Assembly: GCF_021531995.1 (NCBI RefSeq) | Contig: NZ_JAFBIZ010000020.1 | Location: forward strand, 1 to 35,896 | DNA: 35,896 bases | From: Faecalicatena contorta | GTDB taxonomy: Bacteria; Bacillota; Clostridia; Lachnospirales; Lachnospiraceae | Reading direction: 5' to 3' | The notes under the pieces: model-generated | The model's database searches: none | Seen by the model: the letters and a program-made list of their open reading frames with translations, nothing else | Told to the model about the DNA's origin: nothing | Translations under genes and position numbers: made by a program | Part shown: in pieces, positions 23,490 through 31,359 of the stretch | Layout of the letters: each line of letters starts with the position of its first letter | Position numbering within the stretch: the stretch's first letter is position 1

Positions 23490-24978
23490 GAATCGGTACC
23501 TCCTGATATTTTCTGAGAACAAAATACATCGTCGTGCCAGTCTTTTCTCTGCTGGTAGCCCATATCTTGCCTCCATGTTCCTCTACAATCTTCTTTACAA
23601 CCGACAATCCTATACCGCTTCCTCCGGTCGCAGAATTCCTCGATGCATCTGTACGGTAAAACCGGTCAAATATATTCGGAAGATCTTTTGCGGCGATGCC
23701 CTTGCCGTTGTCTTCCAGTTCTATCTGTACGAAGTCTCCCACATCTTTTACCCTCAGATTGATGACACCTCTTGTTTTATCCATATATTTCAGAGAGTTA
23801 TTAATGATATTGTGGATAACCCGCTTAATCTGTTCCGCATCCGCGATCACCTTTACACTGGGGTCTACGTAATTAAAATACCGGAACTCTACATTACTGG
23901 ATTCCAGTTCCAGCGACAGATCCTCCGCACAATCGTCGAAATATGCATTTACAGAGACGATATTAAAATTATAAGGGATCTTATTCGTATCGATCTTGGA
24001 ATATAGCGTCAGCTCATTGATCAGAGTGTCCATCTCATTTGCCTTGTTATAAATGGTTCTGACGTATCTGTCCACCTTCTCCGGCGTATCGGCAACACCA
24101 TCCATAATTCCCTCTGCATATCCCTTGATCGTCGTAACCGGAGTCTTCAGATCATGAGAAATGTTGCTGATCAGTTCCTTACTCTCTTTATCGTACTTCA
24201 CTTTTTCTTCTGCACTGTCCTTCAGCCTGCGGCGCATCTCTTCCAGATCCTGACACAGACCTCCAAGCTCATCATCTGCATCCGGACGCAGTTCAAAATC
24301 AAGATTACCCTCCTTGATATTCTGTGCCGCCGACTGCATCTTCCTGATCGGTCCCATGACAGCCCGATAGATCCACAGGACAAAACATGCCGTCGTAAGT
24401 ATCAGTGCAAGGATAATTCCAAACACGATATCCCAGAAGAATTCTCTCACTTCCGGAATGACATTGGTAAGGTCAGACACGATAAACGCACTTCCCCGTT
24501 CGCCATCGGCATACAGAAAGTCCACCTGCTTAACCAGTGCCTGTGCATCTCCGCCAAGATACGTACCATTTTCCGATGTATAAGTTGATTCTCCATATGC
24601 AGGAAGCTGACTGATGACTTCCGACGCTTTTTCCGAATCCGTTCCCACATACACAATGGTATTGTCTTTTCGGACTACCAGATATGCTTTCTTTTCTTCT
24701 ATTTTACGATTAAATACATCCAGACAGGTCGCATCTTCCATCTTCTGAGGCTCCTGTCGCGACATTTGTGTCAGTTCATGATACGGCTCTTCCGTCACTC
24801 TCGACAATACCTGCAGTGAATTCGTAAACGATTCAAATGTTGCATCCGTGATTCCATACGTTTTTTCAATGGAACTCATCTGGTACATACTCAGCAGCCA
24901 TATGATCGTAACACTCAGAACGATCGGGATGATCGTCACCGTAATAAACGCAATGATCAATCTTGTTTTCAGCTTCAT
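23482..24978 (-). CDS. Membrane sensor histidine kinase
   Basis: A 498-residue sensor kinase. A membrane span (about 6-30) is followed by an extracytoplasmic sensor region (about 31-180, probably a PAS/Cache-like fold) and a second span (about 183-205). HAMP (about 207-260), HisKA with the phosphorylated His275 in SNISHDLKTPVTT, and the ATP-binding domain with INNSLKY, DNGKGI and GGSGIGLSVV follow. ATG 24978 has GGAGG at acceptable spacing; a TTG two codons upstream is less likely. It is coupled to its response regulator. A TATACT -10 lies at 24999-25004, just past the metK terminator. The stimulus is unknown. Confidence 0.95.
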   Translation of the reverse strand: MKLKTRLIIAFITVTIIPIVLSVTIIWLLSMYQMSSIEKTYGITDATFESFTNSLQVLSRVTEEPYHELTQMSRQEPQKMEDATCLDVFNRKIEEKKAYLVVRKDNTIVYVGTDSEKASEVISQLPAYGESTYTSENGTYLGGDAQALVKQVDFLYADGERGSAFIVSDLTNVIPEVREFFWDIVFGIILALILTTACFVLWIYRAVMGPIRKMQSAAQNIKEGNLDFELRPDADDELGGLCQDLEEMRRRLKDSAEEKVKYDKESKELISNISHDLKTPVTTIKGYAEGIMDGVADTPEKVDRYVRTIYNKANEMDTLINELTLYSKIDTNKIPYNFNIVSVNAYFDDCAEDLSLELESSNVEFRYFNYVDPSVKVIADAEQIKRVIHNIINNSLKYMDKTRGVINLRVKDVGDFVQIELEDNGKGIAAKDLPNIFDRFYRTDASRNSATGGSGIGLSVVKKIVEEHGGKIWATSREKTGTTMYFVLRKYQEVPIHE

Positions 24979-25009
24979 ACACAACGTCCTCCGCTAAAAG
25001 TATAGCATG

Positions 25010-25036
25010 AAAAAAGGCGCTTCACACCAAAGCGCC
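25010..25036 (-). terminator. Terminator of metK
   Basis: GGCGCTT (25016-25022) pairs with AAGCGCC (25030-25036), followed on the minus strand by TTTTTT (plus 25010-25015), 41 bp after the metK stop. Confidence 0.85.
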
Positions 25037-25076
25037 CATAAACATTTCTAAAATTTTTATAAAACCTGCCACAGAT

Positions 25077-26264
25077 TTATAAGTACTTCTTCAGATCCTC
25101 CACCTTGTCAAGCTTCTCCCATGGGAACTCAACGTCCGTGCGTCCAAAATGTCCGTATGCCGCAGTCTGCTTGTAGATCGGTCTTCTCAGGTCAAGCATC
25201 TTGATGATTCCTGCCGGACGAAGGTCAAAGTTCTCACGAATCATCTCTACCATCTTTTCATCACTGATCTTTCCGGTTCCGAATGTATCCACCATGATGG
25301 AAGTCGGATGTGCTACACCAATCGCATATGACAGCTGAATCTCGCATTTCTTTGCAAGTCCCGCCGCAACGATATTCTTTGCCACATAACGTGCAGCATA
25401 AGCTGCAGATCTGTCTACCTTTGTACAGTCTTTTCCGGAAAATGCTCCGCCGCCGTGACGTGCCATTCCACCGTAGGTATCTACGATGATCTTTCTTCCC
25501 GTAAGTCCGCTGTCTCCGTGAGGTCCGCCAATTACAAATCGTCCCGTCGGATTGATAAAGAACTTGGTACCTTCATCCACCATTCCTTCCGGAATGATTG
25601 CGTCAAATACATATTTTTTGATATCTTCGTGGATCTGTTCCTGTGTCACATCCGGATCATGCTGCGTGGACAGAACAACCGCATCCAGGCGGGAAGGAAC
25701 TCCATTTTCATCATATTCCACAGTCACCTGTGTCTTTCCGTCCGGTCTTAAGTATGGAAGTGTTCCGTTCTTTCTTACTTCTGTCAGGCGGTAGGAAAGC
25801 TTGTGTGCAAGTGCGATCGGATATGGCATCAATTCCGGTGTCTCATCCGTTGCGTAACCAAACATCATTCCCTGATCTCCAGCTCCGATTGCCTCGATCT
25901 CTTCATCGGACATCTTATTTTCTTTTGCCTCCAGTGCCTTGTCAACCCCCATCGCAATATCACTGGACTGCTCATCAATGGCAGTAATCACTCCACAGGT
26001 ATCGGAGTCAAATCCGAATTTTCCTCTGGTATAACCGATCTCTCTTACGGTATCTCTTACAATCTTCTGAATATCCACATATGCATTGGTTGTAATCTCA
26101 CCCATGACAAGTACAAGTCCTGTTGTTGTACATGTCTCACATGCCACACGGCTCATCGGATCCTGTTCCACAAGCGCATCCAGAATCGCATCCGATATCT
26201 GATCACACATTTTATCCGGATGGCCTTCCGTTACTGATTCAGACGTAAATAATCTTTTCTCCAT
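25077..26264 (-). CDS. metK: S-adenosylmethionine synthase
   Basis: Makes S-adenosylmethionine from methionine and ATP. The 395 residues match the family length. Signatures: [19 protein letters not shown] at the N-terminus (His binds ATP), [31 protein letters not shown] (phosphate loop) and [16 protein letters not shown] with catalytic Lys and Asp. It works as a tetramer in the cytosol. A SAM-I riboswitch with its own terminator lies upstream, so the product shuts down its own synthesis. It is monocistronic, with a terminator just after the stop. Confidence 0.97.
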   Translation of the reverse strand: MEKRLFTSESVTEGHPDKMCDQISDAILDALVEQDPMSRVACETCTTTGLVLVMGEITTNAYVDIQKIVRDTVREIGYTRGKFGFDSDTCGVITAIDEQSSDIAMGVDKALEAKENKMSDEEIEAIGAGDQGMMFGYATDETPELMPYPIALAHKLSYRLTEVRKNGTLPYLRPDGKTQVTVEYDENGVPSRLDAVVLSTQHDPDVTQEQIHEDIKKYVFDAIIPEGMVDEGTKFFINPTGRFVIGGPHGDSGLTGRKIIVDTYGGMARHGGGAFSGKDCTKVDRSAAYAARYVAKNIVAAGLAKKCEIQLSYAIGVAHPTSIMVDTFGTGKISDEKMVEMIRENFDLRPAGIIKMLDLRRPIYKQTAAYGHFGRTDVEFPWEKLDKVEDLKKYL

Positions 26265-26425
26265 GTTTTTCTCCTTTCCTACTGAAAGAGAGCTCCCTTA
26301 CGTTCATTGCTCATTTCTATTCGGGGGCATCTCTTCCCGCTTACTTTCTCCCGGATCGATACTGCCTTTGCATCCGGTTCTCCTCATCAGTCATGATTGT
26401 GAACAGCGTCCGGACTTTGCAGGCA
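26265..26425 (-). other. Extra metK leader between riboswitch terminator and start
   Basis: About 160 bases separate the riboswitch terminator from ATG 26264. They contain a CCGGAT/ATCCGG hairpin (26351-26377) and a 17-codon open frame (26394-26341, MTDEENRMQRQYRSGRK) without a ribosome binding site. Nothing conclusive is seen. Confidence 0.35.
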
Positions 26426-26456
26426 GAAAAAACAGCCCGCAGATAAGCGGACTGTT
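26426..26456 (-). terminator. Riboswitch expression-platform terminator
   Basis: On the minus strand ACAGTCCGC pairs with GCGGGCTGT around six bases and runs into TTTTTT. It lies about 20 bases 3' of the aptamer and would form when S-adenosylmethionine holds P1 closed. Confidence 0.85.
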
Positions 26457-26477
26457 TTATATCATCATAAACCAATC

Positions 26478-26576
26478 CTCTTATTGTTCGATCACTCGCT
26501 CAGGTTGGCACCTTCCGTTCACCGGGGTTGCCGCAGTTTCACAGATCCTTTGTATCTCCGCTGCTCTGAATAAGAG
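26478..26576 (-). ncRNA. SAM-I riboswitch (S box) of metK
   Basis: The minus strand shows the S-box core: P1 CTCTTATT/AATAAGAG, AGAG then GCGGAG, CTGTGAAACTGCGGCAACC, AAGGTGCCAACCTGAGCGA. These are conserved SAM-I elements (kink-turn, pseudoknot and ligand-binding helices). It is followed by a terminator at 26426-26456 and metK. Binding of S-adenosylmethionine is expected to stop transcription before metK. Confidence 0.95.
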
Positions 26577-26595
26577 AAAGTTTGCTTCATTCATT

Positions 26596-26645
26596 ATTAT
26601 AATTTGTAACAGTAAGACTGTACACCCTTTTCAACTCTATGTCAA
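26596..26645 (-). promoter_or_regulatory. Promoter region of metK leader, two candidates
   Basis: Candidate one: TTGACA (26640-26645), 17 bases, TACAGT (26617-26622). Candidate two: TGTACA (26619-26624), 17 bases, TATAAT (26596-26601), which would start transcription just ahead of the aptamer. The second suits the aptamer position better. Confidence 0.5.
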
Positions 26646-26658
26646 TAGGTGTCTGTGC

Positions 26659-26829
26659 CTATTTTCCCTTTTTCTTATTATCTCTTACAATCAAAACAAT
26701 ACCGATAATAAGTGGAAGGAAAAATCCAAGCAACTCGAATAATCCCATAGAAAATAAATTTCCGTTCACAATGGATCCAAATACGGCAATCGCCTGGATG
26801 ACAAATAACACAATACTCACTTTATTCAT
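26659..26829 (-). CDS. Small membrane protein, 56 residues
   Basis: Two hydrophobic segments (about residues 5-18 and 25-47) and a basic tail, RDNKKKGK, suggest two membrane passes with the C-terminus inside. MNKVSIVLFVIQ starts at ATG 26829, with AAGGAG nine bases upstream, so translation is well supported despite the size. It lies between the MFS gene and the metK leader and ends just upstream of the metK promoter. The family and function are not recognised. Confidence 0.7.
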   Translation of the reverse strand: MNKVSIVLFVIQAIAVFGSIVNGNLFSMGLFELLGFFLPLIIGIVLIVRDNKKKGK

Positions 26830-26898
26830 AACTATAACTCTCCTTTTATAAAATTTTCATATATTATATTAATACTTTATAAAATCACTGTCAATCCT

Positions 26899-26946
26899 TT
26901 ACAATACCTTCGCTATAACAACATTACAATACCTTCGCTATAACAA
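26899..26946. repeat. Tandem duplication of the MFS gene's last codons
   Basis: The 23-bp sequence TTACAATACCTTCGCTATAA plus CAA occurs at 26899-26921 and again at 26924-26946, period 25. The second copy contains the stop and last codons of the MFS gene; the first lies just downstream. Confidence 0.85.
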
Positions 26947-28123
26947 ATCCTGCCACGCATGCAATCCCTGCGATCAGGAACGAACATGTCAAGCCTGCAG
27001 CGTCCAGTAATCCGCTGCACATCACAGACACCAGACCATATCCCAGCATGACCGCTCCAAAATTCATTCCCTGATACTTCATCCCGAAGCGGTCAGATAC
27101 CAGTACCGGGAATACACTGACCACACCCCCGTATACCAGACAGACCACAGAGATTAGAACAATAAAAAGAAAGCCTTTTGCAATGATAAGCCCTGACACT
27201 GCCACTGCTGCAAGGGCGTACATGATCTGGATCACTTTTTTCCGTTCCACCTTATCCGACAGCCACGGAAGCGCAAAACGACCGGCAATGTTGGCAAACG
27301 AAGCGATCATGACACCCGCAAGCGCCTGTGCACTGCTCAGTCCCCGCTCCATTCCCAGCGACTTCATAAGTGGATTCACAAGAACATATGCCGGAACGGA
27401 CAGTGCCATCGTAAGGCTGATCAGATAATACTCTTTTGTCACCATCATCTCCCGCGTCGTATACTGACGTACTCCTGAATTTTCACCATTGTTTTCCACC
27501 CTGTTTTCCACCGGATTGTCCACATATATTTCCTCATATTTTTCCGGCAGCGGCTCTTCAATAAAAAATGCGCCCATACACAGGATTACATAGATGACAG
27601 TAACCATCAGCATTGCATAACGGTATCCATGCAATTGCAGGACATAATCACACAGCGGGTTCATGATGACTCCCGACACACCGACCACGCCGACCGTAAT
27701 CCCCGTCACCAGTCCCTTCTTATCCGGAAACCAGGCCTGCGGAACGGCCACCAGCATGCTGAAGGCACAGCCCGATCCCAGTCCTCCCAGCGCGCCATAT
27801 CCCAGAGAGATCAGCCACGGCATCTGATAAGGCGCCATGGCAGCAAGAAAAAATCCTCCGCACATTACCAGACTTCCTGCAAGGATCGTCCTTTTCGCTC
27901 CGATCCGGTGCTGCAGATATCCACCAATCATATTCCCCAGCGCAAATATAGCGATAATAATCGTAAACGGCAGACTTGAAGCCGCCAGAGACAGATCATA
28001 CTCTTCCCTCACATAAGGCTGGAAAACCGTCCAGATATAAGGATTCCCATGCACAAAATTCACGATTGAAGCAACCAATAATATAAAATACCTGTTTTTT
28101 CTCCACATCTTATCCACACACAT
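26924..28123 (-). CDS. MFS transporter, OFA (oxalate/formate antiporter-like) family
   Basis: A 399-residue transporter with about twelve membrane spans. The N-terminus (RYFILLVASIVNFVHGNPYIW) and the loop GNMIGGYLQHRIGAKR match the OFA family of anion antiporters. The central cytoplasmic loop (about 195-225) has a low-complexity Asn/Glu stretch, VENRVENNGENSG. The substrate is unknown; monocarboxylates are typical for the family. The start is ambiguous: ATG 28123, or ATG 28108 five codons on. It follows murA across a strong terminator, so it probably has its own weak promoter. Its stop codon lies in a 23-bp tandem duplication. Confidence 0.9.
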   Translation of the reverse strand: MCVDKMWRKNRYFILLVASIVNFVHGNPYIWTVFQPYVREEYDLSLAASSLPFTIIIAIFALGNMIGGYLQHRIGAKRTILAGSLVMCGGFFLAAMAPYQMPWLISLGYGALGGLGSGCAFSMLVAVPQAWFPDKKGLVTGITVGVVGVSGVIMNPLCDYVLQLHGYRYAMLMVTVIYVILCMGAFFIEEPLPEKYEEIYVDNPVENRVENNGENSGVRQYTTREMMVTKEYYLISLTMALSVPAYVLVNPLMKSLGMERGLSSAQALAGVMIASFANIAGRFALPWLSDKVERKKVIQIMYALAAVAVSGLIIAKGFLFIVLISVVCLVYGGVVSVFPVLVSDRFGMKYQGMNFGAVMLGYGLVSVMCSGLLDAAGLTCSFLIAGIACVAGFVIAKVL

Positions 28124-28135
28124 TCCCCATTTTCC

Positions 28136-28187
28136 ACTTTAAAAAGGGACGGAGGATTTTTAAAAATCCTCCGTCCCTTTTTAAAGT
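28136..28187. terminator. 52-bp perfect palindrome terminator after murA
   Basis: The arms read ACTTTAAAAAGGGACGGAGG and its exact inverse, meeting at ATTTTTAAAAAT with no loop mismatch. T-runs flank the GC stem on both strands, so it can stop transcription in either direction. It starts directly after the murA stop. Confidence 0.9.
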
Positions 28188-29480
28188 TTAGCCAACTTTT
28201 AATTTGAATTTCTGAATATCTTTTTCTGACGCCACTTTTTCAATCATTCCGCCGAGACTGCAGAGTTTTTCCTCGAATCGTTCATAGCCTCTCTGAATAT
28301 ATATGATATCATCCACGATTGTGATGCCTTCTGCTGCCAGTCCTGCGATACACAGTGCCGCGCCTGCACGAAGATCCGGTGCGCTGACTCTCGCTCCGGA
28401 GAATCCCTCCACTCCTTCGATCGTAGCTGAATTTCCTTCTATCTTGGCATTTGCACCCATTCTTGCCAGTTCGTCCAGATATTTGAATCGATTTTCAAAT
28501 ATGCTTTCCGTGATGATACTTGTCCCCTTGCATAAAGCCAGTGTAACGCCGATCTGCGGCTGCATGTCTGTCGGAAATCCCGGATACGGAAGTGTCTTCA
28601 CGTGTGTACTTGTCAGTCCGCCCTTGGATACGACGCGGACCGCATCATCAAACTCTTCTACTTCGCATCCGATCTCTACCAGTTTCGCAATGGTTGCTTC
28701 CAGATGCTTTGGAATGACATTCAGTACTGTCACATCTCCTTTGGTCGCTGCTGCCGCAAACATAAAGGTTCCTGCTTCGATCTGATCCGGAATTACAGAA
28801 TATTCTGTACTGTGCAGACGGGAAACCCCACGGATCTTGATCACGTCTGTTCCTGCACCTCTGATATTGGCTCCCATGCTGTTCAGGAAATTCGCTACGT
28901 CCACGACATGCGGCTCTTTTGCCACATTCTCCATGATCGTTGTTCCCTCAGCCATCGTTGCTGCCATCATAACATTAATGGTCGCACCTACACTTACTAC
29001 GTCAAAATAAATATGCTTTCCTACCAGTCTGTCGGCTTCCGCAATAATCTTGCCATATTCAATCTCTACATCTGCCCCTAAGGCGCGGAACCCTTTCAGA
29101 TGCTGGTCGATCGGTCTGCTTCCGATATTGCATCCTCCCGGCAGTGCTACTTCCGCACGTTTGTACTTTCCAAGTAATGCTCCTAAAAGGTAATAAGACG
29201 CACGAATTTTTTTGATATAATCATACTCAATATCAACATTGCAGATACTCTTTGCATTAATCTTTACTGTATGCCGGTCAATCCGGTGTACATTCGCACC
29301 AATCCCTGCAATCGCGTCCAAAAGCACATTAATATCATTTACATCCGGCAGATTATCTATCAGCACAGTTTCATCCGTCATAACCGCTGCGGCAAGAATT
29401 GCCAATGCTGCATTCTTCGCTCCGCCAATCTCCACTTCGCCAACAAGCGGATGTCCGCCTTTAATAATATATTGTTCCAT
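28188..29480 (-). CDS. murA: UDP-N-acetylglucosamine 1-carboxyvinyltransferase
   Basis: First committed step of peptidoglycan synthesis: adds enolpyruvate from PEP to UDP-GlcNAc. It has 430 residues and the EPSP-synthase-like double fold: GGAKNAALAILAAA near residue 18 (catalytic Lys), PGGCNIGSRPIDQHLKG at about 115-131 with the catalytic Cys in GGCNIG, and GFPTDMQPQ near 300. Cys is the residue alkylated by fosfomycin, and it is present. A promoter with a dyad operator-like sequence lies at 29548-29589. Confidence 0.96.
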   Translation of the reverse strand: MEQYIIKGGHPLVGEVEIGGAKNAALAILAAAVMTDETVLIDNLPDVNDINVLLDAIAGIGANVHRIDRHTVKINAKSICNVDIEYDYIKKIRASYYLLGALLGKYKRAEVALPGGCNIGSRPIDQHLKGFRALGADVEIEYGKIIAEADRLVGKHIYFDVVSVGATINVMMAATMAEGTTIMENVAKEPHVVDVANFLNSMGANIRGAGTDVIKIRGVSRLHSTEYSVIPDQIEAGTFMFAAAATKGDVTVLNVIPKHLEATIAKLVEIGCEVEEFDDAVRVVSKGGLTSTHVKTLPYPGFPTDMQPQIGVTLALCKGTSIITESIFENRFKYLDELARMGANAKIEGNSATIEGVEGFSGARVSAPDLRAGAALCIAGLAAEGITIVDDIIYIQRGYERFEEKLCSLGGMIEKVASEKDIQKFKLKVG

Positions 29481-29547
29481 CTTACACCTCTATATTACTA
29501 TCTATTCACTCTCTCAAATCTCTGTCTTACAATCTATATTCGTGGCT

Positions 29548-29589
29548 ATTATATCATAAAATTCCAAATTGTAAAATATTTTTTACAAT
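29548..29589 (-). promoter_or_regulatory. murA promoter with overlapping dyad
   Basis: TTTACA (29570-29575), 16 bases, TATAAT (29548-29553) on the minus strand. ATTGTAAAA (29568-29576) and TTTTACAAT (29581-29589) form a perfect 9-bp dyad around four bases covering the -35, as expected for a repressor site. Confidence 0.55.
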
Positions 29590-29610
29590 TATGTAATCTG
29601 ATCGTAACAG

Positions 29611-29681
29611 TTCAGCCATCACCAGGCCTTCTGACACGGCATTTCTACATGACTGCAGCCGTCTGACCGATGATGGCTGAA
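29611..29681. repeat. 71-nt intergenic hairpin after the AroK-like gene
   Basis: TTCAGCCATCA (29611-29621) and TGATGGCTGAA (29671-29681) pair perfectly over 11 bp, with a second partial stem (ACGGC/GCCGT) inside. No T-run follows, so it is a structure of unknown use, possibly a 3' stability element of the AroK-like transcript. Confidence 0.5.
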
Positions 29682-29701
29682 CCGGACAATATCAGAGAGT
29701 T

Positions 29702-30202
29702 TTATTCGATTTCCAGTACATCCAGCACCTTCTCAATCGTATCTTCCAGCTTCAATCCGTCTTCACATACTGTCACATCAGCATATCTTTCAAAAAGCTG
29801 TACCCTCTCATCATAGAGATCCTTCAAAGTCTGCCCTTCTCTAAGTACTACCCCGCGGTTTTTTGCGTTATTTAATCTTTTATTTATTGTTCCAAATGAT
29901 GCCTGCAAATATACAACCGTACCGATTTCTTTGTAATGCTGCATCGCCTTCTCACAATAAACAACGCTACCTCCCGGAGAAATAACCGTGTGCGTTACAT
30001 CAACCCCGGCGTTTACACGGTCTTCTACTTCCAGGAACCCTTCTGTTCCTCTTTCTTCAATGATATCCTTCAGCAACTTTCCCTCTTCTTCCTGTATCAG
30101 AAGATCCGTGTCCATAAACTGGTAACCCAGGCGCTTCGCCACTACCACACCTACCGTACTCTTTCCCACTGCAGGCATTCCGATAAATATAATATTATCC
30201 AT
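29702..30202 (-). CDS. aroK: Shikimate kinase-family protein, atypical
   Basis: A 166-residue P-loop kinase of the AroK fold. Walker A is GMPAVGKST; the Mg/substrate Asp motif MDTDL and the SPGGSVV loop follow the AroK order, and ADVTV near the C-terminus is typical. The family normally has FR..E at about residue 58, where Arg holds the shikimate carboxylate; here it is FLEVE, so Leu replaces that Arg. The lid reads NRGVVLR instead of RPLL. The later Arg in DERVQLF is kept. No other aromatic pathway gene is nearby. The fold call is firm; shikimate as substrate is not, and a different small alcohol is possible. Confidence 0.8.
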   Translation of the reverse strand: MDNIIFIGMPAVGKSTVGVVVAKRLGYQFMDTDLLIQEEEGKLLKDIIEERGTEGFLEVEDRVNAGVDVTHTVISPGGSVVYCEKAMQHYKEIGTVVYLQASFGTINKRLNNAKNRGVVLREGQTLKDLYDERVQLFERYADVTVCEDGLKLEDTIEKVLDVLEIE

Positions 30203-30319
30203 AGCAGTCTTCCTCCTTCGTCTATCAAAAATATATTAGCACATCCATTTTCCAAACGCAAAATCCATTTTCATCCTGTTTTCCTTCATCCGGATTGTTA
30301 ATATGTTTCTCTTCATCCT

Positions 30320-30676
30320 CTAATACAGTCTTCTCTTATAGCTCCTGTGTTCCTGCCTTCTGCGGCACAGTTCCTGATACACCATTACTTCCACCAGATC
30401 CTGCAGCCATTTGCCCGGGGCTTTTTCTTCTTCCTTTGCGCGATCATAGATTCTTTTGCACATCAGATGAAGCTGCAGTCGGTCCGGGTACTCATCATAC
30501 ATCATACTTCCATCATATTCCATACGGTCGCATTCCTCCTCTATATATGGAACTATACGCTTTGCCGTATCCGGATAGATACTTTTCATATAATCGTAAT
30601 CCCGACGGTTTAATCGTTCATCATCATATAAAAACGGTATTGGATACGTCATATAAAAAGGCAGTTTATTCTCCAT
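30320..30676 (-). CDS. Uncharacterised 118-residue protein
   Basis: A polar, Tyr-, Asp- and Arg-rich cytosolic protein starting MENKLPFYMTYPIP, with an acidic helical middle (YIEEECDRMEYDGSMMYDEY) and an Arg-rich C-terminus. Residues 70-100 contain HLMCKRIYDRAKEEE. I do not know the family. ATG 30676 has AAGGAG nine bases upstream, so I reject the 30-residue longer frame to 30766. It follows trmL by 83 bp and precedes the AroK-like gene by 117 bp; no shared function is evident. Confidence 0.8.
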   Translation of the reverse strand: MENKLPFYMTYPIPFLYDDERLNRRDYDYMKSIYPDTAKRIVPYIEEECDRMEYDGSMMYDEYPDRLQLHLMCKRIYDRAKEEEKAPGKWLQDLVEVMVYQELCRRRQEHRSYKRRLY

Positions 30677-30759
30677 ATCTATGCTCTCCTTGAAATGAAT
30701 ATCTATCCTATCATATGCCCGCTCTTTCCTTTTGGTGAAACTCTGGCTGCCGGATTCTT

Positions 30760-31251
30760 CTACCACTGCAGTCTGTGCAGGCGCCCTTCCAGATTCATCC
30801 CTGCAAATCCATTCTGTCTCAACGCCTCGTACAGGACGATCGCTACCGAATTACCAAGATTCAGAGATCTGATATCTCCTACCATCGGAATACGTACACA
30901 GTCATCCTTGTGATGTACCAGAATCTCTTCCGGTATTCCCGCACTTTCTTTTCCAAACATGATGTAACAGTCTGGTTCATAAGATACCTCTGTATATACT
31001 TTTTCAGCCTTCGTTGTAGCCATATAGATTCTGGCTCCCGGATTTTTCTCAAGAAAATCCTGATAATCAATATAGGTTCTCACATCCAACTGATCCCAGT
31101 AGTCCATTCCCGCACGCTTCAGACTCTTTTCATTCAGGCGGAACCCCAGAGGTTCGATCAGGTGCAGCCTGGTATTTGTCGCCACACAGGTTCTTCCGAT
31201 ATTTCCCGTATTGGCCGGTATTTCAGGCTCATGTAATACAATATTCAGCAT
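30760..31251 (-). CDS. trmL: tRNA (cytidine/uridine-34-2'-O)-methyltransferase
   Basis: Methylates the ribose of the wobble nucleotide in tRNA-Leu isoacceptors. It is a small SPOUT enzyme, 163 residues: LHEPEIPANTGNIGRTC at the N-terminus, LIEPLGFRLNEKSLKRAGMDYW, FGKESAGIPEEIL and IPMVGDIRSLNLGNSVAIVLYE at the knot. ATG 31251 follows AAGGAG by seven bases; the longer frame to 31350 would add a non-conserved tail. It lies 108 bp past the aminotransferase, with a hairpin at 31305-31337 between. Confidence 0.95.
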   Translation of the reverse strand: MLNIVLHEPEIPANTGNIGRTCVATNTRLHLIEPLGFRLNEKSLKRAGMDYWDQLDVRTYIDYQDFLEKNPGARIYMATTKAEKVYTEVSYEPDCYIMFGKESAGIPEEILVHHKDDCVRIPMVGDIRSLNLGNSVAIVLYEALRQNGFAGMNLEGRLHRLQW

Positions 31252-31304
31252 ATTCATACTCCTTTTCATATTATTATATGTGACCAGATTCACATCCGGA
31301 CATG

Positions 31305-31337
31305 CAGATAGCGTCAGTATCCCACCAACGCTATCTG
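31305..31337. repeat. 10-bp inverted repeat between aminotransferase and trmL
   Basis: CAGATAGCGT (31305-31314) and ACGCTATCTG (31328-31337) are perfect inverses with a 13-base loop. The minus strand lacks a T-run after it, so termination is doubtful. Confidence 0.5.
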
Positions 31338-31359
31338 TTCCATCTTTCAATCATATTTT

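Noticed and set aside
26341-26394. 17-codon upstream open frame in the metK leader as a regulatory peptide
   Set aside because: It has no ribosome binding site and no run of control codons; kept only as a note in the leader entry.
26345-26400. CTGATGA followed later by GAAA in the metK leader, as in a hammerhead ribozyme core
   Set aside because: The sequence between them does not form stem II directly against both core strands, and no stem I or III partner is visible.
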